Made by a program: the position numbers and the translations under genes. 64,000 nucleotides of DNA from Membranipora membranacea (lineage: Eukaryota > Bryozoa > Gymnolaemata > Cheilostomatida > Membraniporidae). Each line of letters opens with the position of its first letter. Positions within the stretch are counted from its first letter, which is position 1. The notes under the pieces were generated by a model. The model saw nothing but the letters and a program-made list of their open reading frames with translations, was not told the DNA's origin and ran no database searches. This document shows positions 34,979 through 46,898 of this stretch, one piece after another. The stretch lies in assembly GCA_914767715.1 (NCBI GenBank), contig OU612073.1, positions 12,960,001 through 13,024,000 on the forward strand, given 5' to 3'.

Positions 34979-35782
34979 TAGGGGTGGAACGACCTCTTGA
35001 GGTATGAGTTGAATTTCGGATATTTGACCTCGGATTCAACCATAAACCGGTCGGATATGTGTTATGTCTGATCCGAGATGATCGTTTTTAATCAACACTT
35101 ACTTAGCATCATTTATCTCACTAAAAATGATAAGGGAGGAAGTATGATAGTCATTAATTTGTAGTTCAGATTAGATACTTGAGTTTGGCTGAAAGCACTC
35201 AGTGGTGATCAATTGGAATTCAATACCTATCTCATTTTCATAGGTATCTATATTGTTGTTGATTAAATTTGATTGATGTGTTTTTCCTGCTGAAATTGAG
35301 AGAAACATCTTTACTCAGATCGCTGTAAATAAGACATTATTTTTTGTCCAATGATGTTCTTTGTAACAAACTATCTAGTTTGATTTGCAAGGTTATCCTC
35401 TTCTTCAAAGTAGGAGGACAATTCTTATCCTAATCACAAATGCTCGTAGTCAAGGGATCTTTGTACTCATTAAATGACCCTTTCAAATAATCTGTTTGTG
35501 TGATCCTTGCGCCGTGGCTGTTGGAGTAATAAGTTGCTCCTTGTAAAGTATTATATCCAAGCAGATATATGCACATTTAAATTAGGGTAGCGGTTCAGGG
35601 AAAAGATTGTTGACGCTGTTTATCCATGTATTCAATTACCTTAACCGTATATTATAGTGCAAAATTACAGCTGCTGGGACTTAGCGCTTGTACGCGTTAT
35701 CCGGATCTGATCCGAGGTTGAATTCAAGGACCGATCCGATATCCGATTCGAGGTTGCCTAACCCTGATCCATTCCACCCCTA
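34979..35782. mobile_element. hAT MITE with TAGGGGTGGAAC ends, copy A
   Basis: An 804-bp non-coding element. The left end is TAGGGGTGGAACG and the right end is its complement (CCATTCCACCCCTA). It is flanked by a perfect 8-bp duplication, ATCAAGGG (34971-34978 and 35783-35790). Subterminal GATCCGA-type motifs occur in both orientations. A second family member with the same ends lies at 57784-58575. Confidence 0.92.
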
Positions 35783-35790
35783 ATCAAGGG

Positions 35791-36301
35791 ATGACCCAAA
35801 AGCAAGGAGGAGACTGCGGATTGGCCCAGATGTGAGCTTCTTGAAACATTGGGAAGATGCCTTCACCCGGGACGACCAATTGAACTCGCTCGAAGTCCAT
35901 GCGAAGCTGACGAATGACCATATATTTGTGACATGCTTATGTCATGTATTAACTGCCACCTATAAAACAAACATTGGTGCGCTGATTACTTATTGAATGG
36001 TGAAATAAAAGTGGTCGACCCTATCTCGATGTACAAAATTGACTGACAGAGAACCTGATGTCCAAGCTCCTAACAACTAATCATCGAACCACATACTTAA
36101 TATTTCATGCAAGCAAGGTGACAGAAACATCAAAGAATACCTTCAGGCAAACAACGATAGATTCGTCCAGATCATCAATGACGATGTTGCTCAGCAACTG
36201 GCTCTCTGCAACAAATATTGTCAGCTCCTCAAAACACAAGATACACATTATGGACAGCCTGACAGGTCGTCTAAGCCTAAAAATTCACAAATGCCTTGAC
36301 A
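35791..36301 (+). pseudogene. Coding remnant of unknown family, interrupted by the hAT MITE
   Basis: Removing the MITE joins coding-like sequence from about 34930 (IEKNRNSCLASR) to RIGPDVSFLKHWEDAF near 35820. A separate open stretch at about 36090-36301 reads DRNIKEYLQANNDRFVQI and ends in TGA. No domain is recognised. It may belong to a host gene or an older transposon. Confidence 0.3.
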
Positions 36302-37490
36302 TATCGATCGCATTTCTGTTTTCCTCTTTATTTCTCACTTTCTTGTCAAGAAGCAAACATTTATTATAACCTGGTGAACATGACATTACAGAGGAATGCA
36401 ACTGGTTTTTATTGGGTTTTAGAGTCCTTTTTGATTGTGAACAAAATAATCAATGATATTTGATATCCACGAGTTAGCGCAGTAACCTTGCTCATTTCAA
36501 CAAAATATCTACAACCGAGATCCGGAGAGAGAGTGGGAGATAGAGCCAGGCACAAGTCCCAAACAGATCGGGAGAGAGAAAACGGCTCATGATCCGAGAT
36601 CCGGAGTGAGAGAGGGAAGGCACAGGAGAGCGACATGAGCGAGACAAATGTGTAGAGCCAGGGATCCGAATAATTACAGCAAACAAGGACTTTGTGGTGA
36701 GACAGATTGATGAACTGCCATTGATTAAATACAGTACAAATTCAAAACAATCACAGCAAGATCAGCAGAAACTGATTATATAGAGTAGATAGTCAATAAA
36801 ATAATCTATAATTGTCAAAACACAACTCGCATTTGCGAGAGACTTTCGACTCATCTACTCATCACAATATCTGAACAACATGAAATCCATTTGTTCATTT
36901 GATCTGTCACAAGCTTAGTTCAAAAATAAATACTTTTTGTTTTATAATTTTTACAATAACCACAATTTTCTTAACATAGTAAGCTTATTCGCTGGTTAAT
37001 ACACGGCCAAGATAATAAATCAATAAATGATTTATAGGCATTTATTGAAGGAGAGGCACTCAATAAAACCTGGTCGTGATAAAACCTGCTTGAGTTAATT
37101 TTGGACCCCTTAATAATAGCACGCCTAACAAGTGGCTAACAGATTTAATTCTAGGCGTCAAAATAATAACTGATAACTGATAAAAATGATAACAGGACAG
37201 CAGCAAAGACGTCAAGGTCACCAGCCATTACTCAAAAACAAACATGGCAGCAGCAGGAGAGAATACATATCAAGGTGAGAGCAATGAACTAAACCTCCAA
37301 TGAACCATTACGTTTAGTTCATTGGTGAGAGTTACATCTAAGTTTCTTACACACAATAGTCCCAGGCAAATACCGGAATGATGAGTGATGACTGGCTTGC
37401 TGAGAAGGACACTCACTCAATCAAACTTAAAAACAAGCTATCAATCAACAATTCAAACAAACAACCGTTACCATAATACAACAATCTGTC
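36302..37490. other. No gene recognised; small repeats only
   Basis: A partial direct repeat around GAGATCCGGAG occurs at about 36518-36640. A short inverted repeat, AATGAACTAAAC / GTTTAGTTCATT, lies at 37283-37324. No exon or RNA gene is seen. Confidence 0.4.
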
Positions 37491-37501
37491 ATCATCATCA
37501 T

Positions 37502-37530
37502 CTATCTATTATTATTATTATTATTATTAA
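37502..37530 (+). repeat. ATT microsatellite
   Basis: About eight ATT trinucleotides following ATC repeats. Confidence 0.85.
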
Positions 37531-37730
37531 CATAGTAGATGATGTTATCTACTACCACAGTCAGCTGAGAGCCACTGGCTGGGTCTTGGGTGGGTGGGGG
37601 TAGTGGATTCGAATTTATAGGAATGAAATTATATTCATATTTTATCTAGCTCTCTTCCCAGCAACAAAGCAGTCGTTTGAAGCCCTCTGTGTCTACTACT
37701 ACTTGTTGACCCGCTTGTGTGAGTTAACAA

Positions 37731-37835
37731 CCAAAGGCCATTAGCAGCTTTCAACAGTTTCATATAGCTTTTATATGTTTCACAAAAAATCTATATTATT
37801 AAACTGTTGAAAGCTGCTAAATGGCCTTGGTAACA
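37731..37835. repeat. About 100-bp hairpin-forming inverted repeat
   Basis: ACCAAAGGCCATTAGCAGCT with TTCAACAGTTT is mirrored by its near-complement at 37800-37833. The arms are about 32 bp around a 40-bp AT-rich loop. This could be a minimal MITE or a hairpin RNA locus. No open frame. Confidence 0.8.
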
Positions 37836-38110
37836 ACCAACCAGCACCACCAAAACAAAGCATACCACGTCGACAAAACTGAACAGCAGACTACAACCTC
37901 ACCCCCTCCAAATGGGGGTTCAAAAGCTCAACACTTTGCCAAATTCGATTATCATAATGATTATATCAGCTCGGTTTATTAATTATAGTAATAATTTATG
38001 TGTTATATTAAGTGTTTTGTTTTGATCCACAACAATAGAGTTGGTGATGTAGAATTCTTTTACCGAACACTAATCTGGACTTTGTGTAATATCATTTACA
38101 CAGTCTACTC

Positions 38111-40580
38111 TTGCTTGCTTCGTTAGTTATCCCACGATCCTTCAGTGAACGTATGAATGCTACAACAACTATTCCTGCTACACCGGCTACAACAACTATT
38201 TCCGTCGATGAAATTATAGCGGCACTCAAGGGGCTGAAAACATCCAACAAGAGTCCAGATGCAGACGGAGTACACCCACTTATGCTTCGTTATTCACCGC
38301 CTGTGTTCGCTGCAATCCTCTTTCTCATATTCAACATGGTGCTGACAAGCCAATCATGGCCTTGGAATAACAATGTAGTAATCTTCCTGAAGAAATCAGG
38401 AAAGGACAACTACCTGGAGACGAAATCATATAGACCTATCACCATCAGTTCGTATGTTAGAAAAACACTTGAACGCATTCTTGAGTACCGAATCAGAGAC
38501 TTTGCTGAAAACAAAATGCTGATCCCTCAATGTCAATATGGATTCCGCAGTAACAGAAGCACCAATTCCTACTTAACCAACATGGTTTCAACAATTGAAC
38601 ATCAGCTTAAAAAGAAGAACAAAGTCTCAGGACTATATCTAGACCTTCAGAAGGCTTTTGATTCTGTGTGGCATTCCGGATTGCTATACAGGTTAGCAGA
38701 ATGTGGAATTACCGGAAGAATCCTCTACACTATCAAAGACTTTCTGGTCAACAGGAGAATCAAACTAAAAATAAACTCGCATATCTCACCGGCGTCGGAG
38801 TGCCCAATAGGACTTCCACAGGGTAGTGTACTATCCCCTCTCCTATTTATCCTGTATACCAGAGATTTGCTACAAAACATAAGAGGTCTAGCACTTCAGT
38901 TTGCCGATGACTGCTCAGTCATTTCTTGGGCTGAAGATGATCACACCTATCAAAGAATGGTCACTGAGAACTGTGATGTAATTTCCTCATGGCTGAACAG
39001 GTGGCAGATGGCAGCAAATTGCCAGAAAACAGATCTAATTATCTTTGAAGGCAGTCTCGAGACACCTTCCATTCAGCAAACTGCAATCCAAGTGGCAATG
39101 TCTACATAGGTCCTAGGAATCACAATAGATCGTTCTATGAAGTTTACATCACAACTTGAGATAGCCCGAGGCAGCCTTACACGAAAATTGAATATGCTAA
39201 ATCCCTATATAAACAACGGACTCAATATGACAGTCACAAGAAAAATTTTAGCCACTGTAATACTTCCAAAAGCTTGCTACGGTTCTCACATCTGGGATCA
39301 ACAGCATCGGCTTTCAATATATCAACAACTCAAGGACCTCCTAAGAGTCCCATATCACCCTGCACAGGAGCTTTTACATGCACTGACTAGGGTCCTTCCA
39401 TTGGACTTACAACATAGATGCAACCGTCTCTCAACACTTCGTCAACTCATCACAACTGACAACATCGGAATCCTATCATCCAACTCGAAGAGCAGGCTAT
39501 CAATCGCCTGTCTAACAGACCTCAAGTCAATCTGTGTCAGAGAGGTCACCATGACAACAGCAACAGCTGGATGTTTAAAACGGTCAAGAATAGCAGCAGT
39601 AATAGTGAAGGAATCACATCGTCGATGGAACAGCCATATAAACAGGAGCGATGTCACCTCAGCGGGGAGCTTGCTCGGTCTGGAACGATAGCTTACATAA
39701 GTATGACATTCTAAAGTTTTCAGGTGAAGCTGCTGCTCCAATTAAAGTCATCGGACAGATGTTATCACTGTTCTCAGGACAGTGTGATCTCCAGCTTTTT
39801 AGATACAAGATAGGATTATCCTACACACCTACTTGGCGTGTCTAGAAGATGATGAAACACCTTGGCACTTCATGTTCGAGTGCCCGATCTATAAGGAGAG
39901 TAGAGCCTACCACAAAGTACGGCCTGATATGCATATCACTGAATTTGAAAACGCTATTGCATACCTTCATTCAACAAGACGACTTTGCAGCCATATGGTT
40001 ACATGAAATTAACATTACGGATACATTCTCTAAATTCTTTCATCTTTTTGTCATAAACGACTTTTTGCATTTGCCATAACCCATGCTATTATCTGGTGCT
40101 ATGCAGACAGGGCCGGGGCATTATTGTCCGTCAGGCTCCCGGGTTTACAAACCCTATGCCTACCCTGGCGTCAGCCTCGGTGTGGCAGCTCACTCACTCT
40201 ATTGTGACACATATAGATGACCACTGTAACGACCATGTCTCAACAAATACCTGGCAACTTCCGAACTCTCATCAACCGCAATTACTACTCAACACCGAAG
40301 GTGTAGAATTGGATCAGTCTGCTCCGCAGACAGGGCCGGGGCATTATGTCCGTCGGGCTCCCGGGTTCACAAACCCTATGCCGACCCTGGAGCAAGCCTA
40401 GGTGTGGTATCTCGCATACTTCAACACTATCGAGCTTGTCAGATCTTCAAATCCGTAACTTGAACATTTCAATAATAGGCAGTAGCCCTCATCTTTTCCG
40501 TGTTATTTTATTTAATATTCAGTGTAATGTATTTTTTGTTATACCTGTATATATGTTTATTTTATTAACCAGTCATTCAT
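38111..40580 (+). mobile_element. Jockey/CR1-group LINE, nearly full-length RT with one stop
   Basis: RT motifs in order: KSPDADGVHP, YRPITISS, YGFRSNRST, LYLDLQKAFDSVW (catalytic Asp), GLPQGSVLSPLLF, LQFADDCSV (catalytic pair) and LGITIDRSMKF. An in-frame TAG at 39107 splits two open stretches (38111-39106 and 39110-39691) that share one frame. After a frameshift, a C-terminal Cys/His motif (CLEDDETPWHFMFECP) sits at about 39840-39890. The endonuclease part is absent, so the element is 5' truncated. The 3' UTR (40080-40580) has an 80-bp direct repeat. Clade is inferred from RT motifs. It is one of the better preserved retroelements here. Confidence 0.85.
40104..40410 (+). repeat. Direct repeat of about 80 bp in the LINE 3' region
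   Basis: CAGACAGGGCCGGGGCATTA at about 40104-40185 recurs at 40327-40408 with about 90% identity, separated by about 140 bp. Both copies are GC-rich against an AT-rich background. Confidence 0.85.
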
Positions 40581-40599
40581 TCATGTAACATGTAAGACG

Positions 40600-41275
40600 C
40601 CATTGCCCTGCCATATACATGCCACACTGTACGCCTGGCTTACTCACAAAAGTGTATAATACAACTATAGCAGTCAAAACTAGTCAAGGTACACAACAAA
40701 ATATTAATCCCTTGAAGTTATTCATAAATTTTGCAATTCCGTGATTGAACGCATAACTGATCTACCTGTACTTCATACGACTTAAACAAGGTGACAAATG
40801 AGGTCACCACACATATCCGCGTCATACAAGCATAGTCTTGTCGGAGTTCCGACATAGGGTACTCCTACTCAGGAGCTAAGTAGCATCGACACGGAGTCTT
40901 TGAAAATGGTGCAAGCCTACCGGTAAAAACCTCCAATAGCGATATATGTTAAATCTTAAAGTCATAATGTAAAATAATATTAATAACCAGATCATTTGTA
41001 AAGACAATCATGGATTGCAATCCATACACTCTATAATACTCATTTTTGTTGTGTGCCTTCCAAAACCTCATTAAATTATTTTTATAAGCTCCGTCTGGGA
41101 ATGTGTGTGGTAGCGCAGCTGGACGTTCTGAAGTATAAATATCCCTTGTGTTTTTTCCTTGTGAACCAAAATGTTCTAAGTTCAACAGCATGCCTGCAAG
41201 TATAGGCACTTTATTTTTCCTTCTTTTCTGCGTTCTTTAAGCAATAAAGATTTAACTAACTAACTAACATGTTTC
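40600..41275 (+). mobile_element. 3' end of another LINE with (AACT)n tail
   Basis: Non-coding sequence ends in AATAAAGATTTAACTAACTA and ACTAAC at about 41243-41270: a polyadenylation-like signal followed by a short tetranucleotide tail, typical of CR1/L2-like LINE 3' ends. The body is too decayed to identify. Confidence 0.4.
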
Positions 41276-41593
41276 ATTGGTTGAACATCATACCACAAAT
41301 AAAAGAATTGCACAGTGTACAAAACACATTAAAAACAGGTAACATTATATCTAGAGCTGCGATGCTTCACGTTACGTGTCTCACTACGTAATCAGAGTCT
41401 GAGGATAGTTGGGGGTAAGGGTTTCGGTATCACAACACCACTGCTTTCATCTGTCAATTTAGTTGTTAGGAAGAGTAATATGAGAGATACCTGATTGGTG
41501 GCTCGGTCTATGATTGCTTCAGAAACTCAACTAGAGGGTTACCTGAGAACAGTGAGAGAGGAAAGGGGAAGTGACTGAGTCTGCCCCTATATC

Positions 41594-42441
41594 ATATCAA
41601 GGAGTTAGAGGGAAGGAGGGTGGTCACGTGACCAATCTAATGATACTATATATTACCTAACTACCAACCGACCAACCAACTGACATGAAAAACAAAATGG
41701 ATGAACAAGTTGAATAATTTCAATTGCATATTGTGGCAGTAAACACATTAAGATAGCACATATTATCAAATAAAGTATCCTCACCATTAGAAAAGACTTA
41801 TATCTTTCTGTTACCAAGTATACCCAGCTGAATTACTGTCTTGTTAAGAAGATTATCATGGCCAAAGTTGTAAAAATCCTCAAATCACGCCATTTTCACC
41901 TTTGTACTCTATGGAAATCCCAACACATGCACCTAGCAATTGTTTGTTGATATCATTTGAAAGAGCAAACTCTAATTGGTTACCCAAACTAAATAAAATG
42001 AACAAACTATACTCAGGGGTACTATGTATCAAGATCTTTTTTTAGTTCTTTATAAATCAGCCATTAAATAGTCAAACTTTGTCGAAAGTGAACTTTACCA
42101 TAGTTACAGTGAAGATGGTAGTACTTTTTTTCCCAGAATGGTAAACACCTCATGATCACTCTAGACATTACCATTTTTCTTGGTTCTACCCCTGCTTTTT
42201 TAAGTGGTGATTCTCTTCTTGACCCACAAACATATCAGCCTCTCAAATTTGCTAACCTTAGCATGTACCTCCAAAAGCAGAGAGGAGTTAAAAACGAGTT
42301 ATCCTCTCATGTTAATTTAGTTTCGACCAATCATATTGGGGAAATTCGTCACGCCCCTATATATGCAAATGAGGAAACAGTCTGAACTTAATGCTTATTG
42401 TCACGTGACCGCCCTCCTTCCCTCTAACTACTTGATCATAT
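41594..42441. repeat. Inverted repeat pair, possible MITE
   Basis: Arms of about 40 bp at 41594-41633 and 42400-42441 share GTTAGAGGGAAGGAGGG and the palindrome TCACGTGA in opposite orientation. The centre is about 770 bp and non-coding. No target duplication could be fixed. Confidence 0.6.
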
Positions 42442-42479
42442 CAACCCCAGTTCCAACCCCACTACCAGCAACCTATGAA

Positions 42480-43855
42480 AACAAAGGTACATTTTTTTAT
42501 CTCACTGGAAACTTTTTTATTGTTGCATATTATTGATTGTGGGGTCATTTCGCAGCTTTCAGTACATTACAGTACCAAGTAACTATACACACTCAATTGC
42601 CTCGTATTTTTGCTGACACACAAATTTTCTGAAATTTGCAGTTGCCTATTTGCCATTACCACTATGATTTCTTATTTGCTTTTGGCACACAGATCCAGCA
42701 GCTAACCGAATCACTAACGGCGAATAGAAGGCAGCAGCCAACAGTCAAAAGAAATTTGAAGGAAGTACTGGGAGTCTGACCTACAAGCTTATTTCAAAAC
42801 AGAAGGCGTGACAGGGGCCAAGTGGCTCAGATGCTGAAATGGAAGCTCGCTGTAGAAGCAAGAAAAGCTGTCGCTGGACAACATTACTAAAGGGCAACCC
42901 TGATGATGTTTATTACACAGCCTCCGGAAAACTGGGTTGTGGGAAAATCCCAATCTGAATCGAGAACTATTAGGTTACATTTTAAGTGCTTGCCATTCAA
43001 CTAAACAAGGTGGTGCAGTCAAATATGTGCATCACTATCAAGGAGCATCATCTTTGCAAGTGGCAGGAAATCTTCTTAATACGTGAAGTATATTAGATGC
43101 AAGTTCAATGTAGCTGGTTGTCTGTCAAGGCTGGTTTGCGTGGCTAAATCAAGGTGCGATCCTAGTGATTGATGACAAATAGCTATAAGTGGGTCAAAAG
43201 TTATCAATGGTGTTGTTGACTTACAAGCTATCAATACACAGGGGCTCGAAATAACCTCTGACAATGACAGTGAGTTATTCTATATAAGAAAGGCAAAACT
43301 AGTGGATGCTTTTTACAGGTGAAACTAGCGAGCTTAGACATAGTAATATTCAACTCAGTCTTGAGGGTAAGCTCGGTAAAAAACACTTGCGTACTCACGG
43401 CTTGGCCTGGATGGTTAAGTGAAGAAGCATGTAAAATCCTGCCTAGGGCTTCAGCTCATCCTGCTGCGTCTGGCTCCAACAATAACATGGCTCTGGTAAA
43501 TGACACTAAGGCTGACTATGAAAAAGCTCGAATATACTACAATAAATCACAAAAAAATCAGACTGGACACATTAGGTAAGAAGCATCTTGAGGGTCAGGT
43601 CAGTAAAAACAGCTCAGTATGAAAATCCTGCCTAGGGTGTCAGCTTAATAGTAGAAAGAAAATAAGACAAGCAAAGTTTCATGACGCTAATGTATGTTCG
43701 GTTGATACTCTTGCAGTTCGCTCTGAAAGCCCTAAAAAACAGTGACAAACAGGGAATGCAAAGCTAAGCTGAAATGCTTGATCCGTATGGTCCGAACAAA
43801 AGACTGTAATAACAATAACCATATCATCATCTCATCGTTAAAAATGACAGCAGAC
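42480..43855. other. Degenerate sequence, no supported gene
   Basis: Short coding-like scraps occur (for example around 42700-42960 and 43480-43580) without recognisable domains. CTTGAGGGT and AAAATCCTGCCTAGGG are repeated at about 43360-43450 and 43590-43650, suggesting an old local duplication. Confidence 0.35.
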
Positions 43856-44300
43856 CACAGAGAAGTAGGTGTCATGGCTGTCAGAAAAAAAAAGACCGCA
43901 AAAGAGATCAAAAACCGAAATGAGGTTATCAGGCAAAACTATACTATACCTTTAGCAAATCAAGGATATAGGGAAAACCGAGCTATGGGGTAATTCAGGA
44001 TATGGAAAAACCCTGATGTGGGAAAACCGGACTGTTGGAAACACCCTGCAGTTGGAAAAACCAAGCTATAGGGAAATCCAAGATGTAGGGAAACCAACAC
44101 GACCACAGAGAAGTAGGAAATGTTGTGGCTGTCAAAAAAAGAAAGATCTAAAACAAAAATAAGGTTATCAGGAAAAACTACTATACCTTAAGGGAATCCA
44201 GGATATGGGGGAAACCCTGATTTGCTAGAAAAAACCCAGATATGGGAGAACCAGGCCGTGAAGAAAACCCATATGCAGGGAAAACCCTGCTGTCAGACAA
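43855..44300 (+). repeat. Tandem duplication with embedded GGGAAAACC minisatellite
   Basis: GACCACAGAGAAGTAGG at 43854 recurs at 44101 with about 115 bp of following similarity (unit about 246 bp). Each unit ends in a degenerate repeat of about 20 bp with a GGGAAAACC core, at about 43965-44095 and 44195-44295. Confidence 0.75.
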
Positions 44301-44929
44301 AAAAAGTTCATAAGTCATAAATCATTAGTCATTTTTGATCCAAGAAACCATAAAAATGATGCTTGATGATGATAGAAATCACAGAATCCACATGTAGCCT
44401 AATCTACCATTTAATTGAAAAGAAAGGAATGCTGGATTTTATTTTATTATTATTATTTATTATCATAATGTCAAAAATATATTTATGCTTGGCAAACAGG
44501 TTGGGGCTGCGTCAGTACAATTAATGAGGTCACAAAGTTTGACCCTTCCCCAGAGGAATGGCAGGAACTGGTTAGATGAAATTGCTGAATTCCATGTCTA
44601 TTTTTACCCTATGCTAATAAAAAAATAATTTTATGTCTTGAAATTAAGAGTATATGACATAATGGGTTGGTTTACAGTCCTGACTGGAAATTCAATTTTT
44701 GCCTAGCTGCAAAAATTTCTTTTTTCTACACTGTTTTAATGGTGTCGAAATATGACAGCACAGGGCGTTGAAACTAAGTCAGATGTATTTGCAACGATAC
44801 CTTATTTTCTTTTCAGATTCTTCAGCTGCATTTATGAGCGATGAGACCCCTGATTGACCAAAATTTCCGGGTGAGTAGTCTGAAGTTAGGAGCAGAATTC
44901 GACGAGACACCCAGGTTAAAAAGAATATA

Positions 44930-45640
44930 ATATGTACCATAAATGTGGTCGACAAGTATACAGAGAAGTTTGGAAATCAACATGTTACATGCGACATCAT
45001 CAAGTGTTTTGCAGGGGCAATGACAAATTGCCAATGGTGAAAAAACAGCACAGGACAGCCAGTGATGCAAGGTTAGACATAGACCAGGCTGCAACCATCA
45101 TGTGGGCTTTATTCTTTTATCTGGCACAATTAACTTTTATATCAGAGAGTGCTTGGTGGTTTGTGATGTGAAAGTGAAAGCTCTGGACTAAACATGCAGA
45201 GCGACGGCTTTGGATAGCAATGGAAGGCCCGGGCGAAGGCAACACCATAGTTTGGTAGCCAAGCCTCTATCAGGAATTGTAAAACTACTTGCAAGACAGC
45301 ACAGTGGTCATTTAAGCGAATAACAGTCATAATACAGAATGGGGAAACATTGCAGCGTTCATTTCAGCTTTGAATGCGGAGGTTTGTCAGAGATGGTGAA
45401 ACACATTGGCGAGTGTAAGCAAGAGTAGGAACAGGGATCGGATATAGAGATAGACAGGGCCTTTAACGAGGTTAAGGTAGAATTAGAGGACGTACCAGAG
45501 AGAGTGAAGCCGTTCTCTCCATTCAAACTTAGCAAAACACTGAAGCAGTCCTGCGAAACAAGGTGGAACTTGATATATACCATGCTGCTGTGGGTAAAAG
45601 ATATGTTGACTGACGACTCCAGAAGCTGAGACTTATAATA
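44930..45640 (+). pseudogene. hAT transposase remnant
   Basis: Plus-strand scraps in shifting frames: KYTEKFGNQHVTCDIIKCF near 44950, VPERVKPFSPFKLSKTL near 45500, and LKQSCETRWNLIYTMLLW near 45540. The ETRWN motif is characteristic of hAT transposases. The same LKQSCETRW piece recurs near 58830. Many stops; inactive. Confidence 0.6.
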
Positions 45641-45948
45641 AATATTTTCACAAGTTATGGAATGTTTGTATATCCGTGTATATAATATGTAATAAGTCTT
45701 TCTGCTTACATCTCAGCTGTAACAACCAACCTTTACTGACGGGTTAGACCTGCTACTTTTCGGGAGTGAAAGGACAACATATTGAGAGATAATTGGGTAA
45801 GTAATTTTCAATTCATTATGTAACCTTACTGATCAGTGGAGCAATGCGCAAGTGGCTCCGGCTTTGACTTGTCATTCTACATTCAGTGCAAACCCCAAGA
45901 AGCGCTGAATTTCATCTTTTATATGGTGCACTCCACAGTGGTTATTTG

Positions 45949-46890
45949 CAGACCTGGGTCCAAGTCATGGTAAGTCAAGTCATCTTCAAGTCAAGTCAAA
46001 GTCACGACTTGACTCAACAAAATTATGACTTGACGTCGAAAACAAATAGACAACACTTGACGAAAAATTGACTTTGACTTGACTTGGGAGTTGTCCTGAC
46101 TTTGGTCAAGTCAACATAAGTCAATGTGTGAAATTTTATAACATAATGTAGAAAGAGATATAGGAAGGATAATCATAACTGAGAACCCCAACTCTGAAAC
46201 CCCAACTCCGAAACAGAAAACCCAACTTCTCAGCTATGGGTAAGTAGTCAGAGTTCCTGCCTTACATATTAGTTGTCTTCTCTTGTTGTCTTGTAATCAG
46301 TAAAATGAAAAATGTATCCCATGATGCAATATTAATATAGTCTGATCATATAGTGCAGGTTTATTCAGAAGACTGCTTGTATCATCATCAACATCATCAT
46401 CATCATCATCAGACAGAAATCCTTCTAGTCTAAGGATGTTTCACACTTTTTCTTTTTGTGCTTCTCACAACAGCAGAAGGCTGGACTTTCTTTATTTGAA
46501 ATTCACTTCCAAGCAATTCCATAACATACACCACCCATCGTGAACTAACTAAGTAACAATGCTGAATTGCGCACACACCCATACCTTCTTTCGTTTGTGG
46601 GGAGGGGAGCAAATCCCGATTAGTAGATCAACTCCTGAGGACCTAACTAAATCCTCCACGATTTGGAGTCACCCGGGATTGAAATAAATTCCGAGTTGAT
46701 TTTCACGGTTAATGAGCGTGACTTTGCCATGACTTGTAAGTCACCCATCTTTGACTTGACTTGACTTACAAAAATCATGACTTGACGGCGAAAAAAATAG
46801 ACACCAATTGACTTGACTTGGTGTAAATGTGACTTGACTTAGCATCGACAATGACTTGACTTGACTTGCGATGACTTGGACCCAGGTCTG
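45949..46890. mobile_element. hAT MITE with GTCAA-rich subterminal repeats
   Basis: A 942-bp element with perfect 20-bp ends, CAGACCTGGGTCCAAGTCAT, in inverted orientation and a perfect 8-bp target duplication, GTTATTTG (45941-45948 and 46891-46898). Both subterminal regions (about 45965-46120 and 46730-46880) are dense in CAAGTC/GACTTG pentamer-like repeats, resembling transposase-binding repeats of other hAT elements. No coding capacity. Confidence 0.93.
46382..46411 (+). repeat. ATC microsatellite
   Basis: ATCATCATCAACATC followed by further ATC units, inside the hAT MITE. Confidence 0.85.
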
Positions 46891-46898
46891 GTTATTTG

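Noticed and set aside
42836-42870. GTGGCTCAGATGCTGAAATG resembles a tRNA A box
   Set aside because: No B-box-like GGTTCRANTCC follows at the required distance.
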